DNA of 13,776 nt from NCBI GenBank assembly GCA_017538845.1, contig JAFYIC010000111.1:1-13776 (forward strand). Direction: 5' to 3'. Position 1 is the stretch's first letter; every line of letters begins with the position of its first letter. The DNA is from Bacillota bacterium. Its GTDB lineage: Bacteria > Bacillota > Clostridia > Peptostreptococcales > Anaerovoracaceae. The notes under the pieces were generated by a model, which saw nothing but the letters and a program-made list of their open reading frames with translations, searched no databases and was not told the origin of the DNA. The position numbers and the translations under genes were made by a program. Positions 7,785 through 13,776 of the stretch are shown here, piece by piece.

Positions 7785-8639
7785 CTATTTGTTGTACTCG
7801 TAGAATCCGCGTCCACTCTTAACGCCGAGTCTGCCTGCGTCAACATACTGTTTCAGCAGCGGACATGGACGATACTTGGAATCTTTGAATCCGTCATAAA
7901 GTACATTCAGAATAGCCAGTACTGTGTCAAGACCGATGAGGTCAGCAAGAGCAAGAGGTCCCATTGGGTGGTTCATGCCCATCTTCATAACGTCATCGAT
8001 AGCCTTTGGCTGAGCAACACTCTCATAGAAGCAGTAGATTGCTTCGTTGATCATAACCTGGAGAACACGGTTGCTTACGAATCCCGGGAAGTCGTTAACT
8101 TCTACAGGAGCCTTACCAACTGCAACTGACATATCTTCAACTGTCTTGTAAACTTCGTCAGTTGTTTCGAGACCACGGATGATCTCAACGAGCTTCATTA
8201 CAGGAACCGGGTTCATGAAGTGCATACCGATAACCTGCTGAGGTCTCTTTGTTACAGCTGCGATCGATGTGATTGGCAGTGATGATGTGTTTGTTGCAAG
8301 AATAGCATCCGGCTTGCAGTTCTCGTCAAGAGCTCTGAAGATATCAGCTTTAAGATCCATGTTTTCGCTTGCTGCTTCAACAACCAGATCTACGTCAGCC
8401 ATGCCGGCATAATCCTGTACATAGTGGATTCTTCCGATGCTAGCTGCTTTTTCTTCTTCACTGATTCTGCCTTTGTCCAGCTGCTTCTGGAAATACTTTT
8501 CCATCTTAGCCTTAGCTTTTTCTTCTGAAGCGTCGGATCTTACCCATACTGTTGTGTCATATCCGCTCTGTGCGAATACCTGGATGATTCCTCCGCCCAT
8601 CTGGCCAGCGCCGATTACTCCGCATTTTTTGATTTCCAT
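7785..8639 (-). CDS. hbd: 3-hydroxybutyryl-CoA dehydrogenase
   Basis: Reduces acetoacetyl-CoA to (S)-3-hydroxybutyryl-CoA. The 284 residues match the short single-function family. The Rossmann motif GAGQMGGG spans 10-17. ATNTSS (115-120), GMHFMNPVPVMKLVEII with His140 and Glu152, and FVSNRVL with Asn194 are the expected active-site positions. Their spacing matches His158/Glu170/Asn208 of human short-chain hydroxyacyl-CoA dehydrogenase. NHPMGPLALADLIGLDTVL is the usual C-terminal domain signature. The end of the second strand reads VWVRSD where NADH-dependent clostridial enzymes usually show RDI, so the cofactor may differ. It follows the thiolase by 38 bases and has GGAA as a modest ribosome site. 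Confidence 0.95.
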   Translation of the reverse strand: MEIKKCGVIGAGQMGGGIIQVFAQSGYDTTVWVRSDASEEKAKAKMEKYFQKQLDKGRISEEEKAASIGRIHYVQDYAGMADVDLVVEAASENMDLKADIFRALDENCKPDAILATNTSSLPITSIAAVTKRPQQVIGMHFMNPVPVMKLVEIIRGLETTDEVYKTVEDMSVAVGKAPVEVNDFPGFVSNRVLQVMINEAIYCFYESVAQPKAIDDVMKMGMNHPMGPLALADLIGLDTVLAILNVLYDGFKDSKYRPCPLLKQYVDAGRLGVKSGRGFYEYNK

Positions 8640-8677
8640 TGTTTTGTTCCTTTCTTTAGATAATTAAGTCAGTCGAA

Positions 8678-9877
8678 TTACTCAACTTCGATCCAGCATG
8701 CATCGCCCTGAGCCATACCGGAGCAGATAGCGCAAACGCCGTTCTTCTGTCCGCGTCTCTTCAGCTCATAGATCATTGTCATGAGGATACGAGCACCGGA
8801 AGCACCAATCGGGTGACCAACTGCTACTGCACTTCCGTTAACGTTAACTTTTTCATCCATTTCTTCATAAGTCATTCCGAGAATACCTATGCAGGATACG
8901 AGAGGAACTGCTGCAAATGCTTCGTTGATCTCGATAAGATCGAATGCTTTGTGATCTCCCAGGCCATTGTCGTCGATGACTTTCTGGATAGCGAGACCAG
9001 GAACTGTAGCGATGTATTTAGCGTCGCGTGCAACCTGTGCGAAGCCCTTGATCGTAGCAAGAACTTCACATCCGAGTTCCTGAGCCTTTTCTCTTGTCAT
9101 GATAACAACTGCTGATGCTCCGTCGTTTGTTCCCGGTGCGTTACCAGCTGTTACTGTATTTTCTGGATCGAAGATCGGTGGCAGAGCCTGAAGTCCTTCC
9201 ATCGTTGTCTCCGGACGAGGAGCCTCATCCTTGTCAACGATATTAACTTTGCCCTTCTTGCCTTTTACTTCAATCGGGAATCTCTCTTCGTCAAATACGC
9301 CCTTTTCTTCTCCGGCTTTCCAGTTCATCTGTGAACGATAAGCCCATTTGTCCTGCATTTCACGTGAAATGTTGTATTCCTTAGCAACTCCACCGCCGTG
9401 TACAGCCATGTGTACATCGTACTGTGGGCACCAAAGACCGTCCTTAACCATTCCGTCGATCATCTTGGTGTCAAACATTCTCTGACCCCATCTCATGTTC
9501 GGAGCATAGTAAGGAGCGTTGGACATGCTTTCCATACCGCCGGCTACGATAACATCAGCGTCTCCTGCTTTGATGATCTGAGCGCCGAGTGTTACAGCTT
9601 TCAGTGCGCTTCCGCAAACCTTGTTGATTGTGAGACATGGCTTCTCAATTGGAATTCCGCCCTTGAGTGATGCCTGACGAGCAGGAACCTGTCCATTGTT
9701 AGCGGGAAGTACCATTCCGTAGATCATTTCATCTACATCTTCGCCTGTGATCTTTGCACGGCTGATTGCTTCCTTGATAGCAAGTCCGCCCAAATCTGTA
9801 GCTGAAAATGACTTGAGTCCGCCACCATACTTACCAAACGGTGTACGTGCTGCACTTACGATTACAACTTCTCTCAT
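8678..9877 (-). CDS. thl: acetyl-CoA acetyltransferase (biosynthetic-type thiolase)
   Basis: First step of the pathway: condenses two acetyl-CoA to acetoacetyl-CoA. I start it at MREVVIVSAARTP, because AAGGAGG lies 6 bases before this ATG; an in-frame ATG 39 bases upstream would add a non-conserved, poorly supported N-terminus. The 399 residues match the family. Expected catalytic residues are Cys88 (NKVCGSALKA), His355 (GHPIGASGARI) and Cys385 (AICSGMAQGD), with NEAFA (318-322) forming the oxyanion hole. Several usually invariant stretches differ: TAGNAPG for TAGNASG, HMAVHGGG for HMG-TAEN, and CSGMAQG for CIGGGQG. The catalytic set is kept, so the protein is probably active but belongs to a divergent thiolase group. 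It heads the operon, downstream of an AT-rich promoter region. Confidence 0.94.
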   Translation of the reverse strand: MREVVIVSAARTPFGKYGGGLKSFSATDLGGLAIKEAISRAKITGEDVDEMIYGMVLPANNGQVPARQASLKGGIPIEKPCLTINKVCGSALKAVTLGAQIIKAGDADVIVAGGMESMSNAPYYAPNMRWGQRMFDTKMIDGMVKDGLWCPQYDVHMAVHGGGVAKEYNISREMQDKWAYRSQMNWKAGEEKGVFDEERFPIEVKGKKGKVNIVDKDEAPRPETTMEGLQALPPIFDPENTVTAGNAPGTNDGASAVVIMTREKAQELGCEVLATIKGFAQVARDAKYIATVPGLAIQKVIDDNGLGDHKAFDLIEINEAFAAVPLVSCIGILGMTYEEMDEKVNVNGSAVAVGHPIGASGARILMTMIYELKRRGQKNGVCAICSGMAQGDACWIEVE

Positions 9878-9883
9878 GTTTTG

Positions 9884-9890
9884 CCTCCTT
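9884..9890 (-). promoter_or_regulatory. Shine-Dalgarno that fixes the thiolase start
   Basis: A full AAGGAGG, 6 bases from the ATG at 9877. It lies inside the longer frame that would begin at 9916, and so argues strongly for the shorter protein beginning MREVVIV. Confidence 0.8.
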
Positions 9891-9964
9891 TTAGGTAATA
9901 AAATAAGGTACTGCAATTGTTTATAACTTTTATTATTCTGAACTTTGCAAATATACCTCTAACT

Positions 9965-9982
9965 TTGACATATTTTTAACAT
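9965..9982. promoter_or_regulatory. candidate Rex operator 1 (overlaps the -10 box)
   Basis: On the plus strand TTGACAT-ATTT-TTAACAT matches the clostridial Rex consensus TTGTTAA-N4-TTAACAA at 10 of 14 defined positions, with one half nearly perfect. It covers most of the proposed -10 box and the likely transcription start, where a repressor would be effective. Rex is the NADH/NAD+-sensing repressor known to control thl and crt-bcd operons in Clostridia. The surroundings are very AT-rich, so a chance match is possible. Confidence 0.35.
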
Positions 9983-10006
9983 AACATTTTACACCGTACA
10001 TTTCAA
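9978..10006 (-). promoter_or_regulatory. putative sigma-A promoter of the butyrate operon
   Basis: TTGAAA (10006-10001) and TATGTT (9983-9978) are separated by exactly 17 bases in a strongly AT-rich stretch. They would start a transcript near 9971 with a leader of about 95 bases. This is the best -35/-10 pair I find in the 277-base gap. A weaker alternative is TTGCAA (9950-9945) with TTATAA (9926-9921), spacing 18. Confidence 0.5.
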
Positions 10007-10012
10007 CTGTCT

Positions 10013-10030
10013 TTGTTAAAAATGTATCAT
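10013..10030. promoter_or_regulatory. candidate Rex operator 2 (upstream of the -35 box)
   Basis: On the plus strand TTGTTAA-AAAT-GTATCAT has one perfect Rex half-site and a degenerate second half (11 of 14 defined positions in all). It ends just upstream of the proposed -35 box. With the other candidate it would bracket the promoter. The support is only consensus similarity in AT-rich DNA. Confidence 0.3.
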
Positions 10031-10154
10031 ATAAATATGCTATTTTAGTAATAATTTACAAAGTCAAAATGCTTCACTATAAAGATAGCATTAAAACGCT
10101 GTTTTCGCAACTGTTTTTAACACAATTCAGACCATTGTTCCGATATTTACAACT

Positions 10155-12104
10155 TTAGTAAGTTTCTTTGATTATGCCCTTCCTGTATGCCTCTACGAGT
10201 TCCTTCAGTTCATTCACCTGCTGCAGCAGTTCTTTTCCCTGATCGGTGTCACGTATGAGCATCCTCTTATCAAGCGTGTGAACTGTCGTCAGCTTAGGAG
10301 AATGGAACACCTGAGTGCCGTCCTCCTTGAGCGGTTCATAGGGCTTGTGCTCTACAAGAGCCATGAATCTGGAATTATATATGAACGTATAACCGGCGAT
10401 ACCGGTCTGTTTCTGATATGCCTTGGATATACCGCCGTCTATGACATAGAGCAGTCCGTCGCCTTTTATCGGGCTCTCCCCGTCCTTTATCTTTACGGGT
10501 ACGTGACCGTTAAGGATCTTGGAGCTCTTACCGGTGAGTCCGAACTCCTTAAGGATCATTTCACAGGTCTTTCTCTCTTTTATCAGTTTGTAGTACGGAA
10601 CGGTATTTTCCTTGTGTGTCTTCTTATCGGCTATGAAACACCGTTCGAAGGTGGTCATCTGGTCCTTTCCGAACAGCGGTGAATCTTTGCCAAGCCACAG
10701 ATACCACATGATATCCCCGGATCTTCCTACCCTGTCCGGATCCTCATCTACGAAATACGCTTTACGCACTTCCTCATCCAGGAAGTCCATATAGGCTTTG
10801 CCCTTCTTAGTCACCCCGTCAATGGTGCATTCTTTGAACTCGCCGTCCTCAGTGAGCGGAATGCATCCGTGGTAAAGGAGATTGCCGTTAGTGCATTTAT
10901 AGAGAGCGCCGTGGCTGAACATGAACCTGATGTGTTTCTGAAGTTTCTCACTCTTCAGGAATGACGCTTCCAGCCTGTTCAGAAGATCTATTTCATCTTC
11001 TGTCAGTTTATACGGATCTTTGGGGTCTACGGTCGGGAAGTTCTTATCTCTCAATTCATACGTCTCGCCTTTGATCTCCATGGTTCCCTTTTCAAAGTCG
11101 ACCTGGTTCAGGGAAAGCCTGTTTTCGAGATGATACTCGGGATGATCCATTATCCTCTGCCCTTCCACCTTGAACTGGCATATAGCGATTGCCTTGTGCA
11201 TCTTGGCCGCAAGGTTTTCGTCTACAGGGTCATATTTGTTCTCGTCCAGGACATGGGGCTTGAAGAATTCACAGGAGTCATCAGCGTATACCCTCGACGC
11301 AAAATTGGAAAGCGGTCTCAGGTTTATACCGTAGCCTATCTCGAGCATGTCGAAATTGTTGTAACTTATGTTCATTCTGAGCACGTTTGTTATGCATGCC
11401 CAGTTTCCGGTGGCCGCTCCCATCCAGACGATATCGTGGTTCCCCCACTGGAAGTCCACATCGTGATAATCCATAAGAAAATCCATTATAGTATCCGGGT
11501 GCGGTCCTCTGTCGAATATATCTCCGATTATGTGGAGCCTGTCGCATGCAAGTGAGCTTGTGGCCTCCGCCAGTTCGATTATATATTCTTCCGCTACACC
11601 ACATTCTACAATGGATCTGATGATAGCTGTATAATATGACGCTTTGTTGGCCTCGTCATCAGCATGGATAAGTTCGTCAATGCTGTATGCGAAGTCTTTC
11701 GGCAGTCTGTTCCTGACTCTGGAACGTGTGTATTTGGCCGAAACCGATTTGCAGATCTCCACCATCTGGTAAATGGCTTTCCTGCACCACTTTCCGAAAT
11801 CTTTCTCAGTCTTTTTCTTGCGCTCTATTTCAGCCTCAGCGTTATAAATGAGTGAGGCAAGATCTTCTCTCTCTTCAAGCGTAAGGTCGGGTCCGAATAT
11901 CTCATCGATCTTTGATCTGATGACGCCGGACGCGCTTCGTATCATATGTATGAAAGCTTCATGCTCACCGTGGAGATCGCTCAGGAAGAACTCTGTGCCT
12001 TTAGGAAGCGCCAGTATGGCGTTCAGATTGGTTATCTCCGCGCTTGCAACCCTTATATTGGGATAATCTTCTGATAAAATCTCTAACAGTCTTTTGTCTT
12101 CCAT
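10155..12104 (-). CDS. fbp: fructose-1,6-bisphosphatase, class III
   Basis: Gluconeogenic hydrolysis of fructose-1,6-bisphosphate to fructose-6-phosphate by the large Firmicutes-type enzyme. The 649 residues are close to the roughly 640-670 of the family. It has a metallophosphoesterase core: FLSDLHGEHEAF (Asp43, His45), GDIFDRGPHPDT (194-205), QWGNHD (219-224) and the later metal-binding His residues in FSHGALY and LNGHVPV. The GGISKAYQKQTGIAGYT stretch near the C-terminus is also typical. The start is supported by GGAGG ahead of MEDKRLLEIL. It follows metA by 75 bases, in the same direction, and is separated from the thiolase by the 277-base promoter region. No strong terminator is visible after its stop, only a weak ACAAT/ATTGT hairpin, so some read-through into the butyrate operon is possible. 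Confidence 0.96.
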   Translation of the reverse strand: MEDKRLLEILSEDYPNIRVASAEITNLNAILALPKGTEFFLSDLHGEHEAFIHMIRSASGVIRSKIDEIFGPDLTLEEREDLASLIYNAEAEIERKKKTEKDFGKWCRKAIYQMVEICKSVSAKYTRSRVRNRLPKDFAYSIDELIHADDEANKASYYTAIIRSIVECGVAEEYIIELAEATSSLACDRLHIIGDIFDRGPHPDTIMDFLMDYHDVDFQWGNHDIVWMGAATGNWACITNVLRMNISYNNFDMLEIGYGINLRPLSNFASRVYADDSCEFFKPHVLDENKYDPVDENLAAKMHKAIAICQFKVEGQRIMDHPEYHLENRLSLNQVDFEKGTMEIKGETYELRDKNFPTVDPKDPYKLTEDEIDLLNRLEASFLKSEKLQKHIRFMFSHGALYKCTNGNLLYHGCIPLTEDGEFKECTIDGVTKKGKAYMDFLDEEVRKAYFVDEDPDRVGRSGDIMWYLWLGKDSPLFGKDQMTTFERCFIADKKTHKENTVPYYKLIKERKTCEMILKEFGLTGKSSKILNGHVPVKIKDGESPIKGDGLLYVIDGGISKAYQKQTGIAGYTFIYNSRFMALVEHKPYEPLKEDGTQVFHSPKLTTVHTLDKRMLIRDTDQGKELLQQVNELKELVEAYRKGIIKETY

Positions 12105-12147
12105 AATAACCTCCGCGATTTGTTATTCCGCTTTCAAAACGTCTTTG

Positions 12148-12173
12148 CCCGTGCAGGCTTTACAGCCATCGGG
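12148..12173 (-). other. small broken hairpin in the metA-fbp gap
   Basis: CCCG pairs with CGGG, and inside them GGCT pairs with AGCC around a GTAA loop, with an asymmetric internal loop between the stems. No U-run follows, so it does not look like a terminator. It may be an intercistronic RNA element or chance. Confidence 0.25.
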
Positions 12174-12179
12174 TATGCA

Positions 12180-13118
12180 TCATTTCATCTTGTCGACTTT
12201 CTCTTTCAGCTGTTCAAGATCGTAAGGCGTTTCCTGATATACATAGTAGTTGAGCCAGTTGCTGAACAGCAGCGACGTATGGCCTCTCCACCTGTACAGT
12301 ATCTCCTTCTCAGGATCGTCATCTCTGAAATAGTTCTCAGGCACGTTTATAGGAAGTCCCGCCTTAACATCTCTGAAGTATTCGGTAGCCAGTGTCTCTT
12401 TGTCGTACTCCTGATGTCCGGTAACGAATATCTGCCTGCCGTTGTCTGTTGCTATGATATGCGGGCCGGCTTTTTCCGATTCAACTATTATCCTGAGTTC
12501 CGGATGTTTGAGTATGTCTTCCTTCCGCACTTCTGTGTGTCTGGAATGGGGAGCGAAGAAAATCTCGTCGAATCCTCTTACAAGCGGACTGTGCGGTCTG
12601 ACCACTCTCTGTTCGAACACCCCGAACATTTTCTCTTTAAGGTCATACTTCGGTATGCCGTAGTGGTAGTAAAGCCCGGCCTGGGCGCCCCAGCAGATAT
12701 GCATGGTGCTGTAAACATTGTGCCGCGTGAAGTCGAACAGCTCGCACAGTTCGTCCCAGTAGTCCACGTCTTCGAAAGGCATCTGTTCTACGGGAGCACC
12801 GGTTATTATCATCCCGTCATATTTGAACCCCTTGATCTCCTCAAGAGTCTTGTAGAAAGAATCCATATGATCCTGGGAAACGTTCGAAGGTTCATGGGAA
12901 TCCATCTTGACAAGAGTAAGTTCCACCTGCAGAGGTGAATTTGCAAGCACTCTTGCAAGTTGTGTCTCCGTTGCGATCTTCGTCGGCATCAGATTGACCA
13001 TGACGATCTTAAGAGGACGTATGTCCTGTGTCACAGCACGTCCGTGCTCCATTGTAAAAATGTTTTCCTTCTGCAGAGTCTCTGCTGCCGGAAGTTTGTC
13101 CGGTATAATAAGCGGCAT
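12180..13118 (-). CDS. metAA: homoserine O-acetyltransferase, MetA type
   Basis: Activates homoserine for methionine synthesis by transferring an acyl group to its hydroxyl. The 312 residues are typical of the MetA (glutamine-amidotransferase-like) family. The catalytic Cys142 is in [11 protein letters not shown]; His235 and Glu237 are in TGHQEYD, completing the triad. [17 protein letters not shown] (42-58) is a family signature. Specificity: residue 111 in TGAPVEQM is Glu. Work on the Bacillus cereus enzyme showed Glu111 gives acetyl-CoA use and Gly111 succinyl-CoA use, so I predict acetyl-CoA here despite the common succinyltransferase name. It lies 25 bases after the fumarase-type gene with a GGAG site before ATG, suggesting cotranscription, although the functional link between the two is not obvious. 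No S-box or T-box is seen. Confidence 0.95.
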   Translation of the reverse strand: MPLIIPDKLPAAETLQKENIFTMEHGRAVTQDIRPLKIVMVNLMPTKIATETQLARVLANSPLQVELTLVKMDSHEPSNVSQDHMDSFYKTLEEIKGFKYDGMIITGAPVEQMPFEDVDYWDELCELFDFTRHNVYSTMHICWGAQAGLYYHYGIPKYDLKEKMFGVFEQRVVRPHSPLVRGFDEIFFAPHSRHTEVRKEDILKHPELRIIVESEKAGPHIIATDNGRQIFVTGHQEYDKETLATEYFRDVKAGLPINVPENYFRDDDPEKEILYRWRGHTSLLFSNWLNYYVYQETPYDLEQLKEKVDKMK

Positions 13119-13143
13119 ATATATATTCTCCTATGTTGATTAT

Positions 13144-13704
13144 TTACTCACCTACGGACTGGAGATACTTCTCCCGTCCTATCTTGTAAAGGTCGTTTCC
13201 CTGGGGATCTATCACTACAGTCACCGGCATTTCTTTGACGGTAAGTTTGCGGATAGCTTCAGCGCCGAGATCCTCAAAAGCGATCACTTCAGAATCTATC
13301 ACGCACTTCGCGATAAGTGCGCCTGCTCCTCCTATGGCTGCAAAGTAAACCGCATTGTTTCTTACTACAGCGTCCCATACTGAAGGACTCCTTTCGCCCT
13401 TCCCTATCATGGCCGCCTGACCCATGTCCAGAAGCTGCGGAGCATAGGCATCCATCCTGTAACTGGTAGTGGGGCCTGCGGAGCCGATGGGCATGCCTGG
13501 TTTTGCAGGCGAAGGCCCGACATAATATATGATCGAATCTTCTATCTTGAACGGCAGTTCTTCGCCCTTATCTATCATATCGATGAGACGGGCATGAGCT
13601 GCGTCTCTGGCGGTGTATATGGTGCCTGTGATAAGCACAGTATCCCCTGCCCGAAGATCCTTTAGTTTATCTTTTGTGAATGGAAACAACAGTGTTTTTT
13701 CCAT
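13144..13704 (-). CDS. fumarate hydratase / L(+)-tartrate dehydratase class I, beta subunit
   Basis: C-terminal (beta) component of the two-subunit, [4Fe-4S]-dependent class I hydro-lyases, which interconvert fumarate and malate or dehydrate tartrate. I start it at MEKTLLFPFTKD, where AAGGA lies 7 bases upstream; this gives 186 residues, the usual length. An earlier in-frame ATG would add 15 non-family residues. Motifs are TARDAAHAR (31-39), YVGPSPAKPGMPIGSAGPTT (61-80), SYRMD (81-85) and MIGKGERS (99-106). The alpha subunit, which carries the cluster cysteines, should lie just upstream, and a short open stretch at the right edge may be its tail. Fumarate versus tartrate specificity cannot be decided from this subunit; fumarase is more likely in a fermenting anaerobe. 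Confidence 0.9.
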   Translation of the reverse strand: MEKTLLFPFTKDKLKDLRAGDTVLITGTIYTARDAAHARLIDMIDKGEELPFKIEDSIIYYVGPSPAKPGMPIGSAGPTTSYRMDAYAPQLLDMGQAAMIGKGERSPSVWDAVVRNNAVYFAAIGGAGALIAKCVIDSEVIAFEDLGAEAIRKLTVKEMPVTVVIDPQGNDLYKIGREKYLQSVGE

Positions 13705-13729
13705 GGAATGTTCCTTCCTGTTTATTTCA

Positions 13730-13776
13730 TTATGTGAAACGCACTTCACGTATGCTTTCTAAAGTATCCTTTCGCC
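13730..13776 (-). CDS. possible C-terminal tail of the upstream gene (hydro-lyase alpha subunit?)
   Basis: Only one minus-strand frame stays open from the right edge. It gives about 15 codons ending ESIREVRFT and a TAA, 25 bases before the beta-subunit start. The other two frames have early stops. The spacing suits an operon partner, and the class I hydro-lyase alpha subunit is the expected neighbour. The piece is too short to recognise the family, so this is inference from context. Confidence 0.35.
   Translation of the reverse strand, partial: RKDTLESIREVRFT

Noticed and set aside
9878..9916. A 13-residue N-terminal extension of the thiolase.
   Set aside because: It contains the AAGGAGG ribosome site of the inner ATG, and the extra residues do not belong to the thiolase fold.
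10081..10154. A terminator after fbp.
   Set aside because: Only a 5-bp ACAAT/ATTGT stem and scattered A-rich repeats are present, without a GC-rich stem next to a U-run, so I do not call one.
12105..12179. A possible riboswitch or short leader peptide (MHTRWL) in the metA-fbp gap.
   Set aside because: The gap is only 75 bases, matches no riboswitch core I know, and the six-codon frame has no ribosome site of its own.
12120..12938. A 272-codon open frame on the plus strand.
   Set aside because: It is fully antisense to metA and fbp's upstream gap. The metA frame has a complete catalytic triad and family length, while this frame shows no recognisable motif.
13705..13749. A 15-residue N-terminal extension of the fumarase-type beta subunit.
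   Set aside because: An AAGGA site lies correctly placed for the inner ATG at 13704, and the shorter protein has the family's usual length.
1..13776. A hidden defence, mobile or CRISPR-type system.
   Set aside because: All minus-strand genes are recognisable metabolic or transport families, gaps are short, and I find no spaced repeats, integrase or transposase, or tRNA-like attachment site.

Overview
The window looks like a piece of chromosome from an anaerobic, butyrate-forming low-to-mid-GC Gram-positive bacterium of the class Clostridia. The reasons are a complete acetyl-CoA to butyrate gene set with an EtfAB-linked butyryl-CoA dehydrogenase, strong AAGGAGG-type ribosome binding sites, a Firmicutes-type class III fructose-1,6-bisphosphatase and a MetA-type homoserine acyltransferase. 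Every gene I can support lies on the minus strand, so the window is best read from right to left. The long plus-strand frames are antisense shadows. No gap exceeds 300 bases; the largest is 9878-10154 (277 bases), the AT-rich promoter region of the butyrate operon.

Right part (13776 to 10155): the likely tail of an upstream gene, the beta subunit of a class I fumarate hydratase/tartrate dehydratase, a homoserine O-acyltransferase (MetA, with the residue that marks acetyl-CoA use), and fructose-1,6-bisphosphatase class III. Gaps of 25-75 bases suggest one transcript that starts outside the window.

Centre (9877 to 1170): a compact operon in the order thiolase, 3-hydroxybutyryl-CoA dehydrogenase, butyryl-CoA dehydrogenase, EtfB, EtfA, crotonase, butyryl-CoA:acetate CoA-transferase, and a CaiB/BaiF-fold protein resembling alpha-methylacyl-CoA racemase. 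Together the first seven encode the whole route: two acetyl-CoA are condensed, reduced, dehydrated and reduced again, with EtfAB probably bifurcating electrons from NADH to crotonyl-CoA and ferredoxin, and CoA is finally exchanged with external acetate to release butyrate. A sigma-A-like promoter with two imperfect Rex-like operators lies in front of the thiolase. Distinct RNA hairpins sit between hbd and bcd and between crt and but. A terminator-like hairpin follows the last gene.

Left part (1014 to 1): the first 338 codons of a Rh-type ammonia channel (the family of the mammalian Rhesus glycoproteins, not the usual bacterial AmtB type), cut by the window edge.

I see no CRISPR array, insertion sequence, tRNA, rRNA, phage gene or defence system, and no clear undescribed system. 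The points most worth checking are the Rh-type channel, the racemase-like gene at the end of the butyrate operon, the atypical thiolase signatures, the hbd-bcd hairpin with strand-specific G-U pairs, and the candidate Rex operators.
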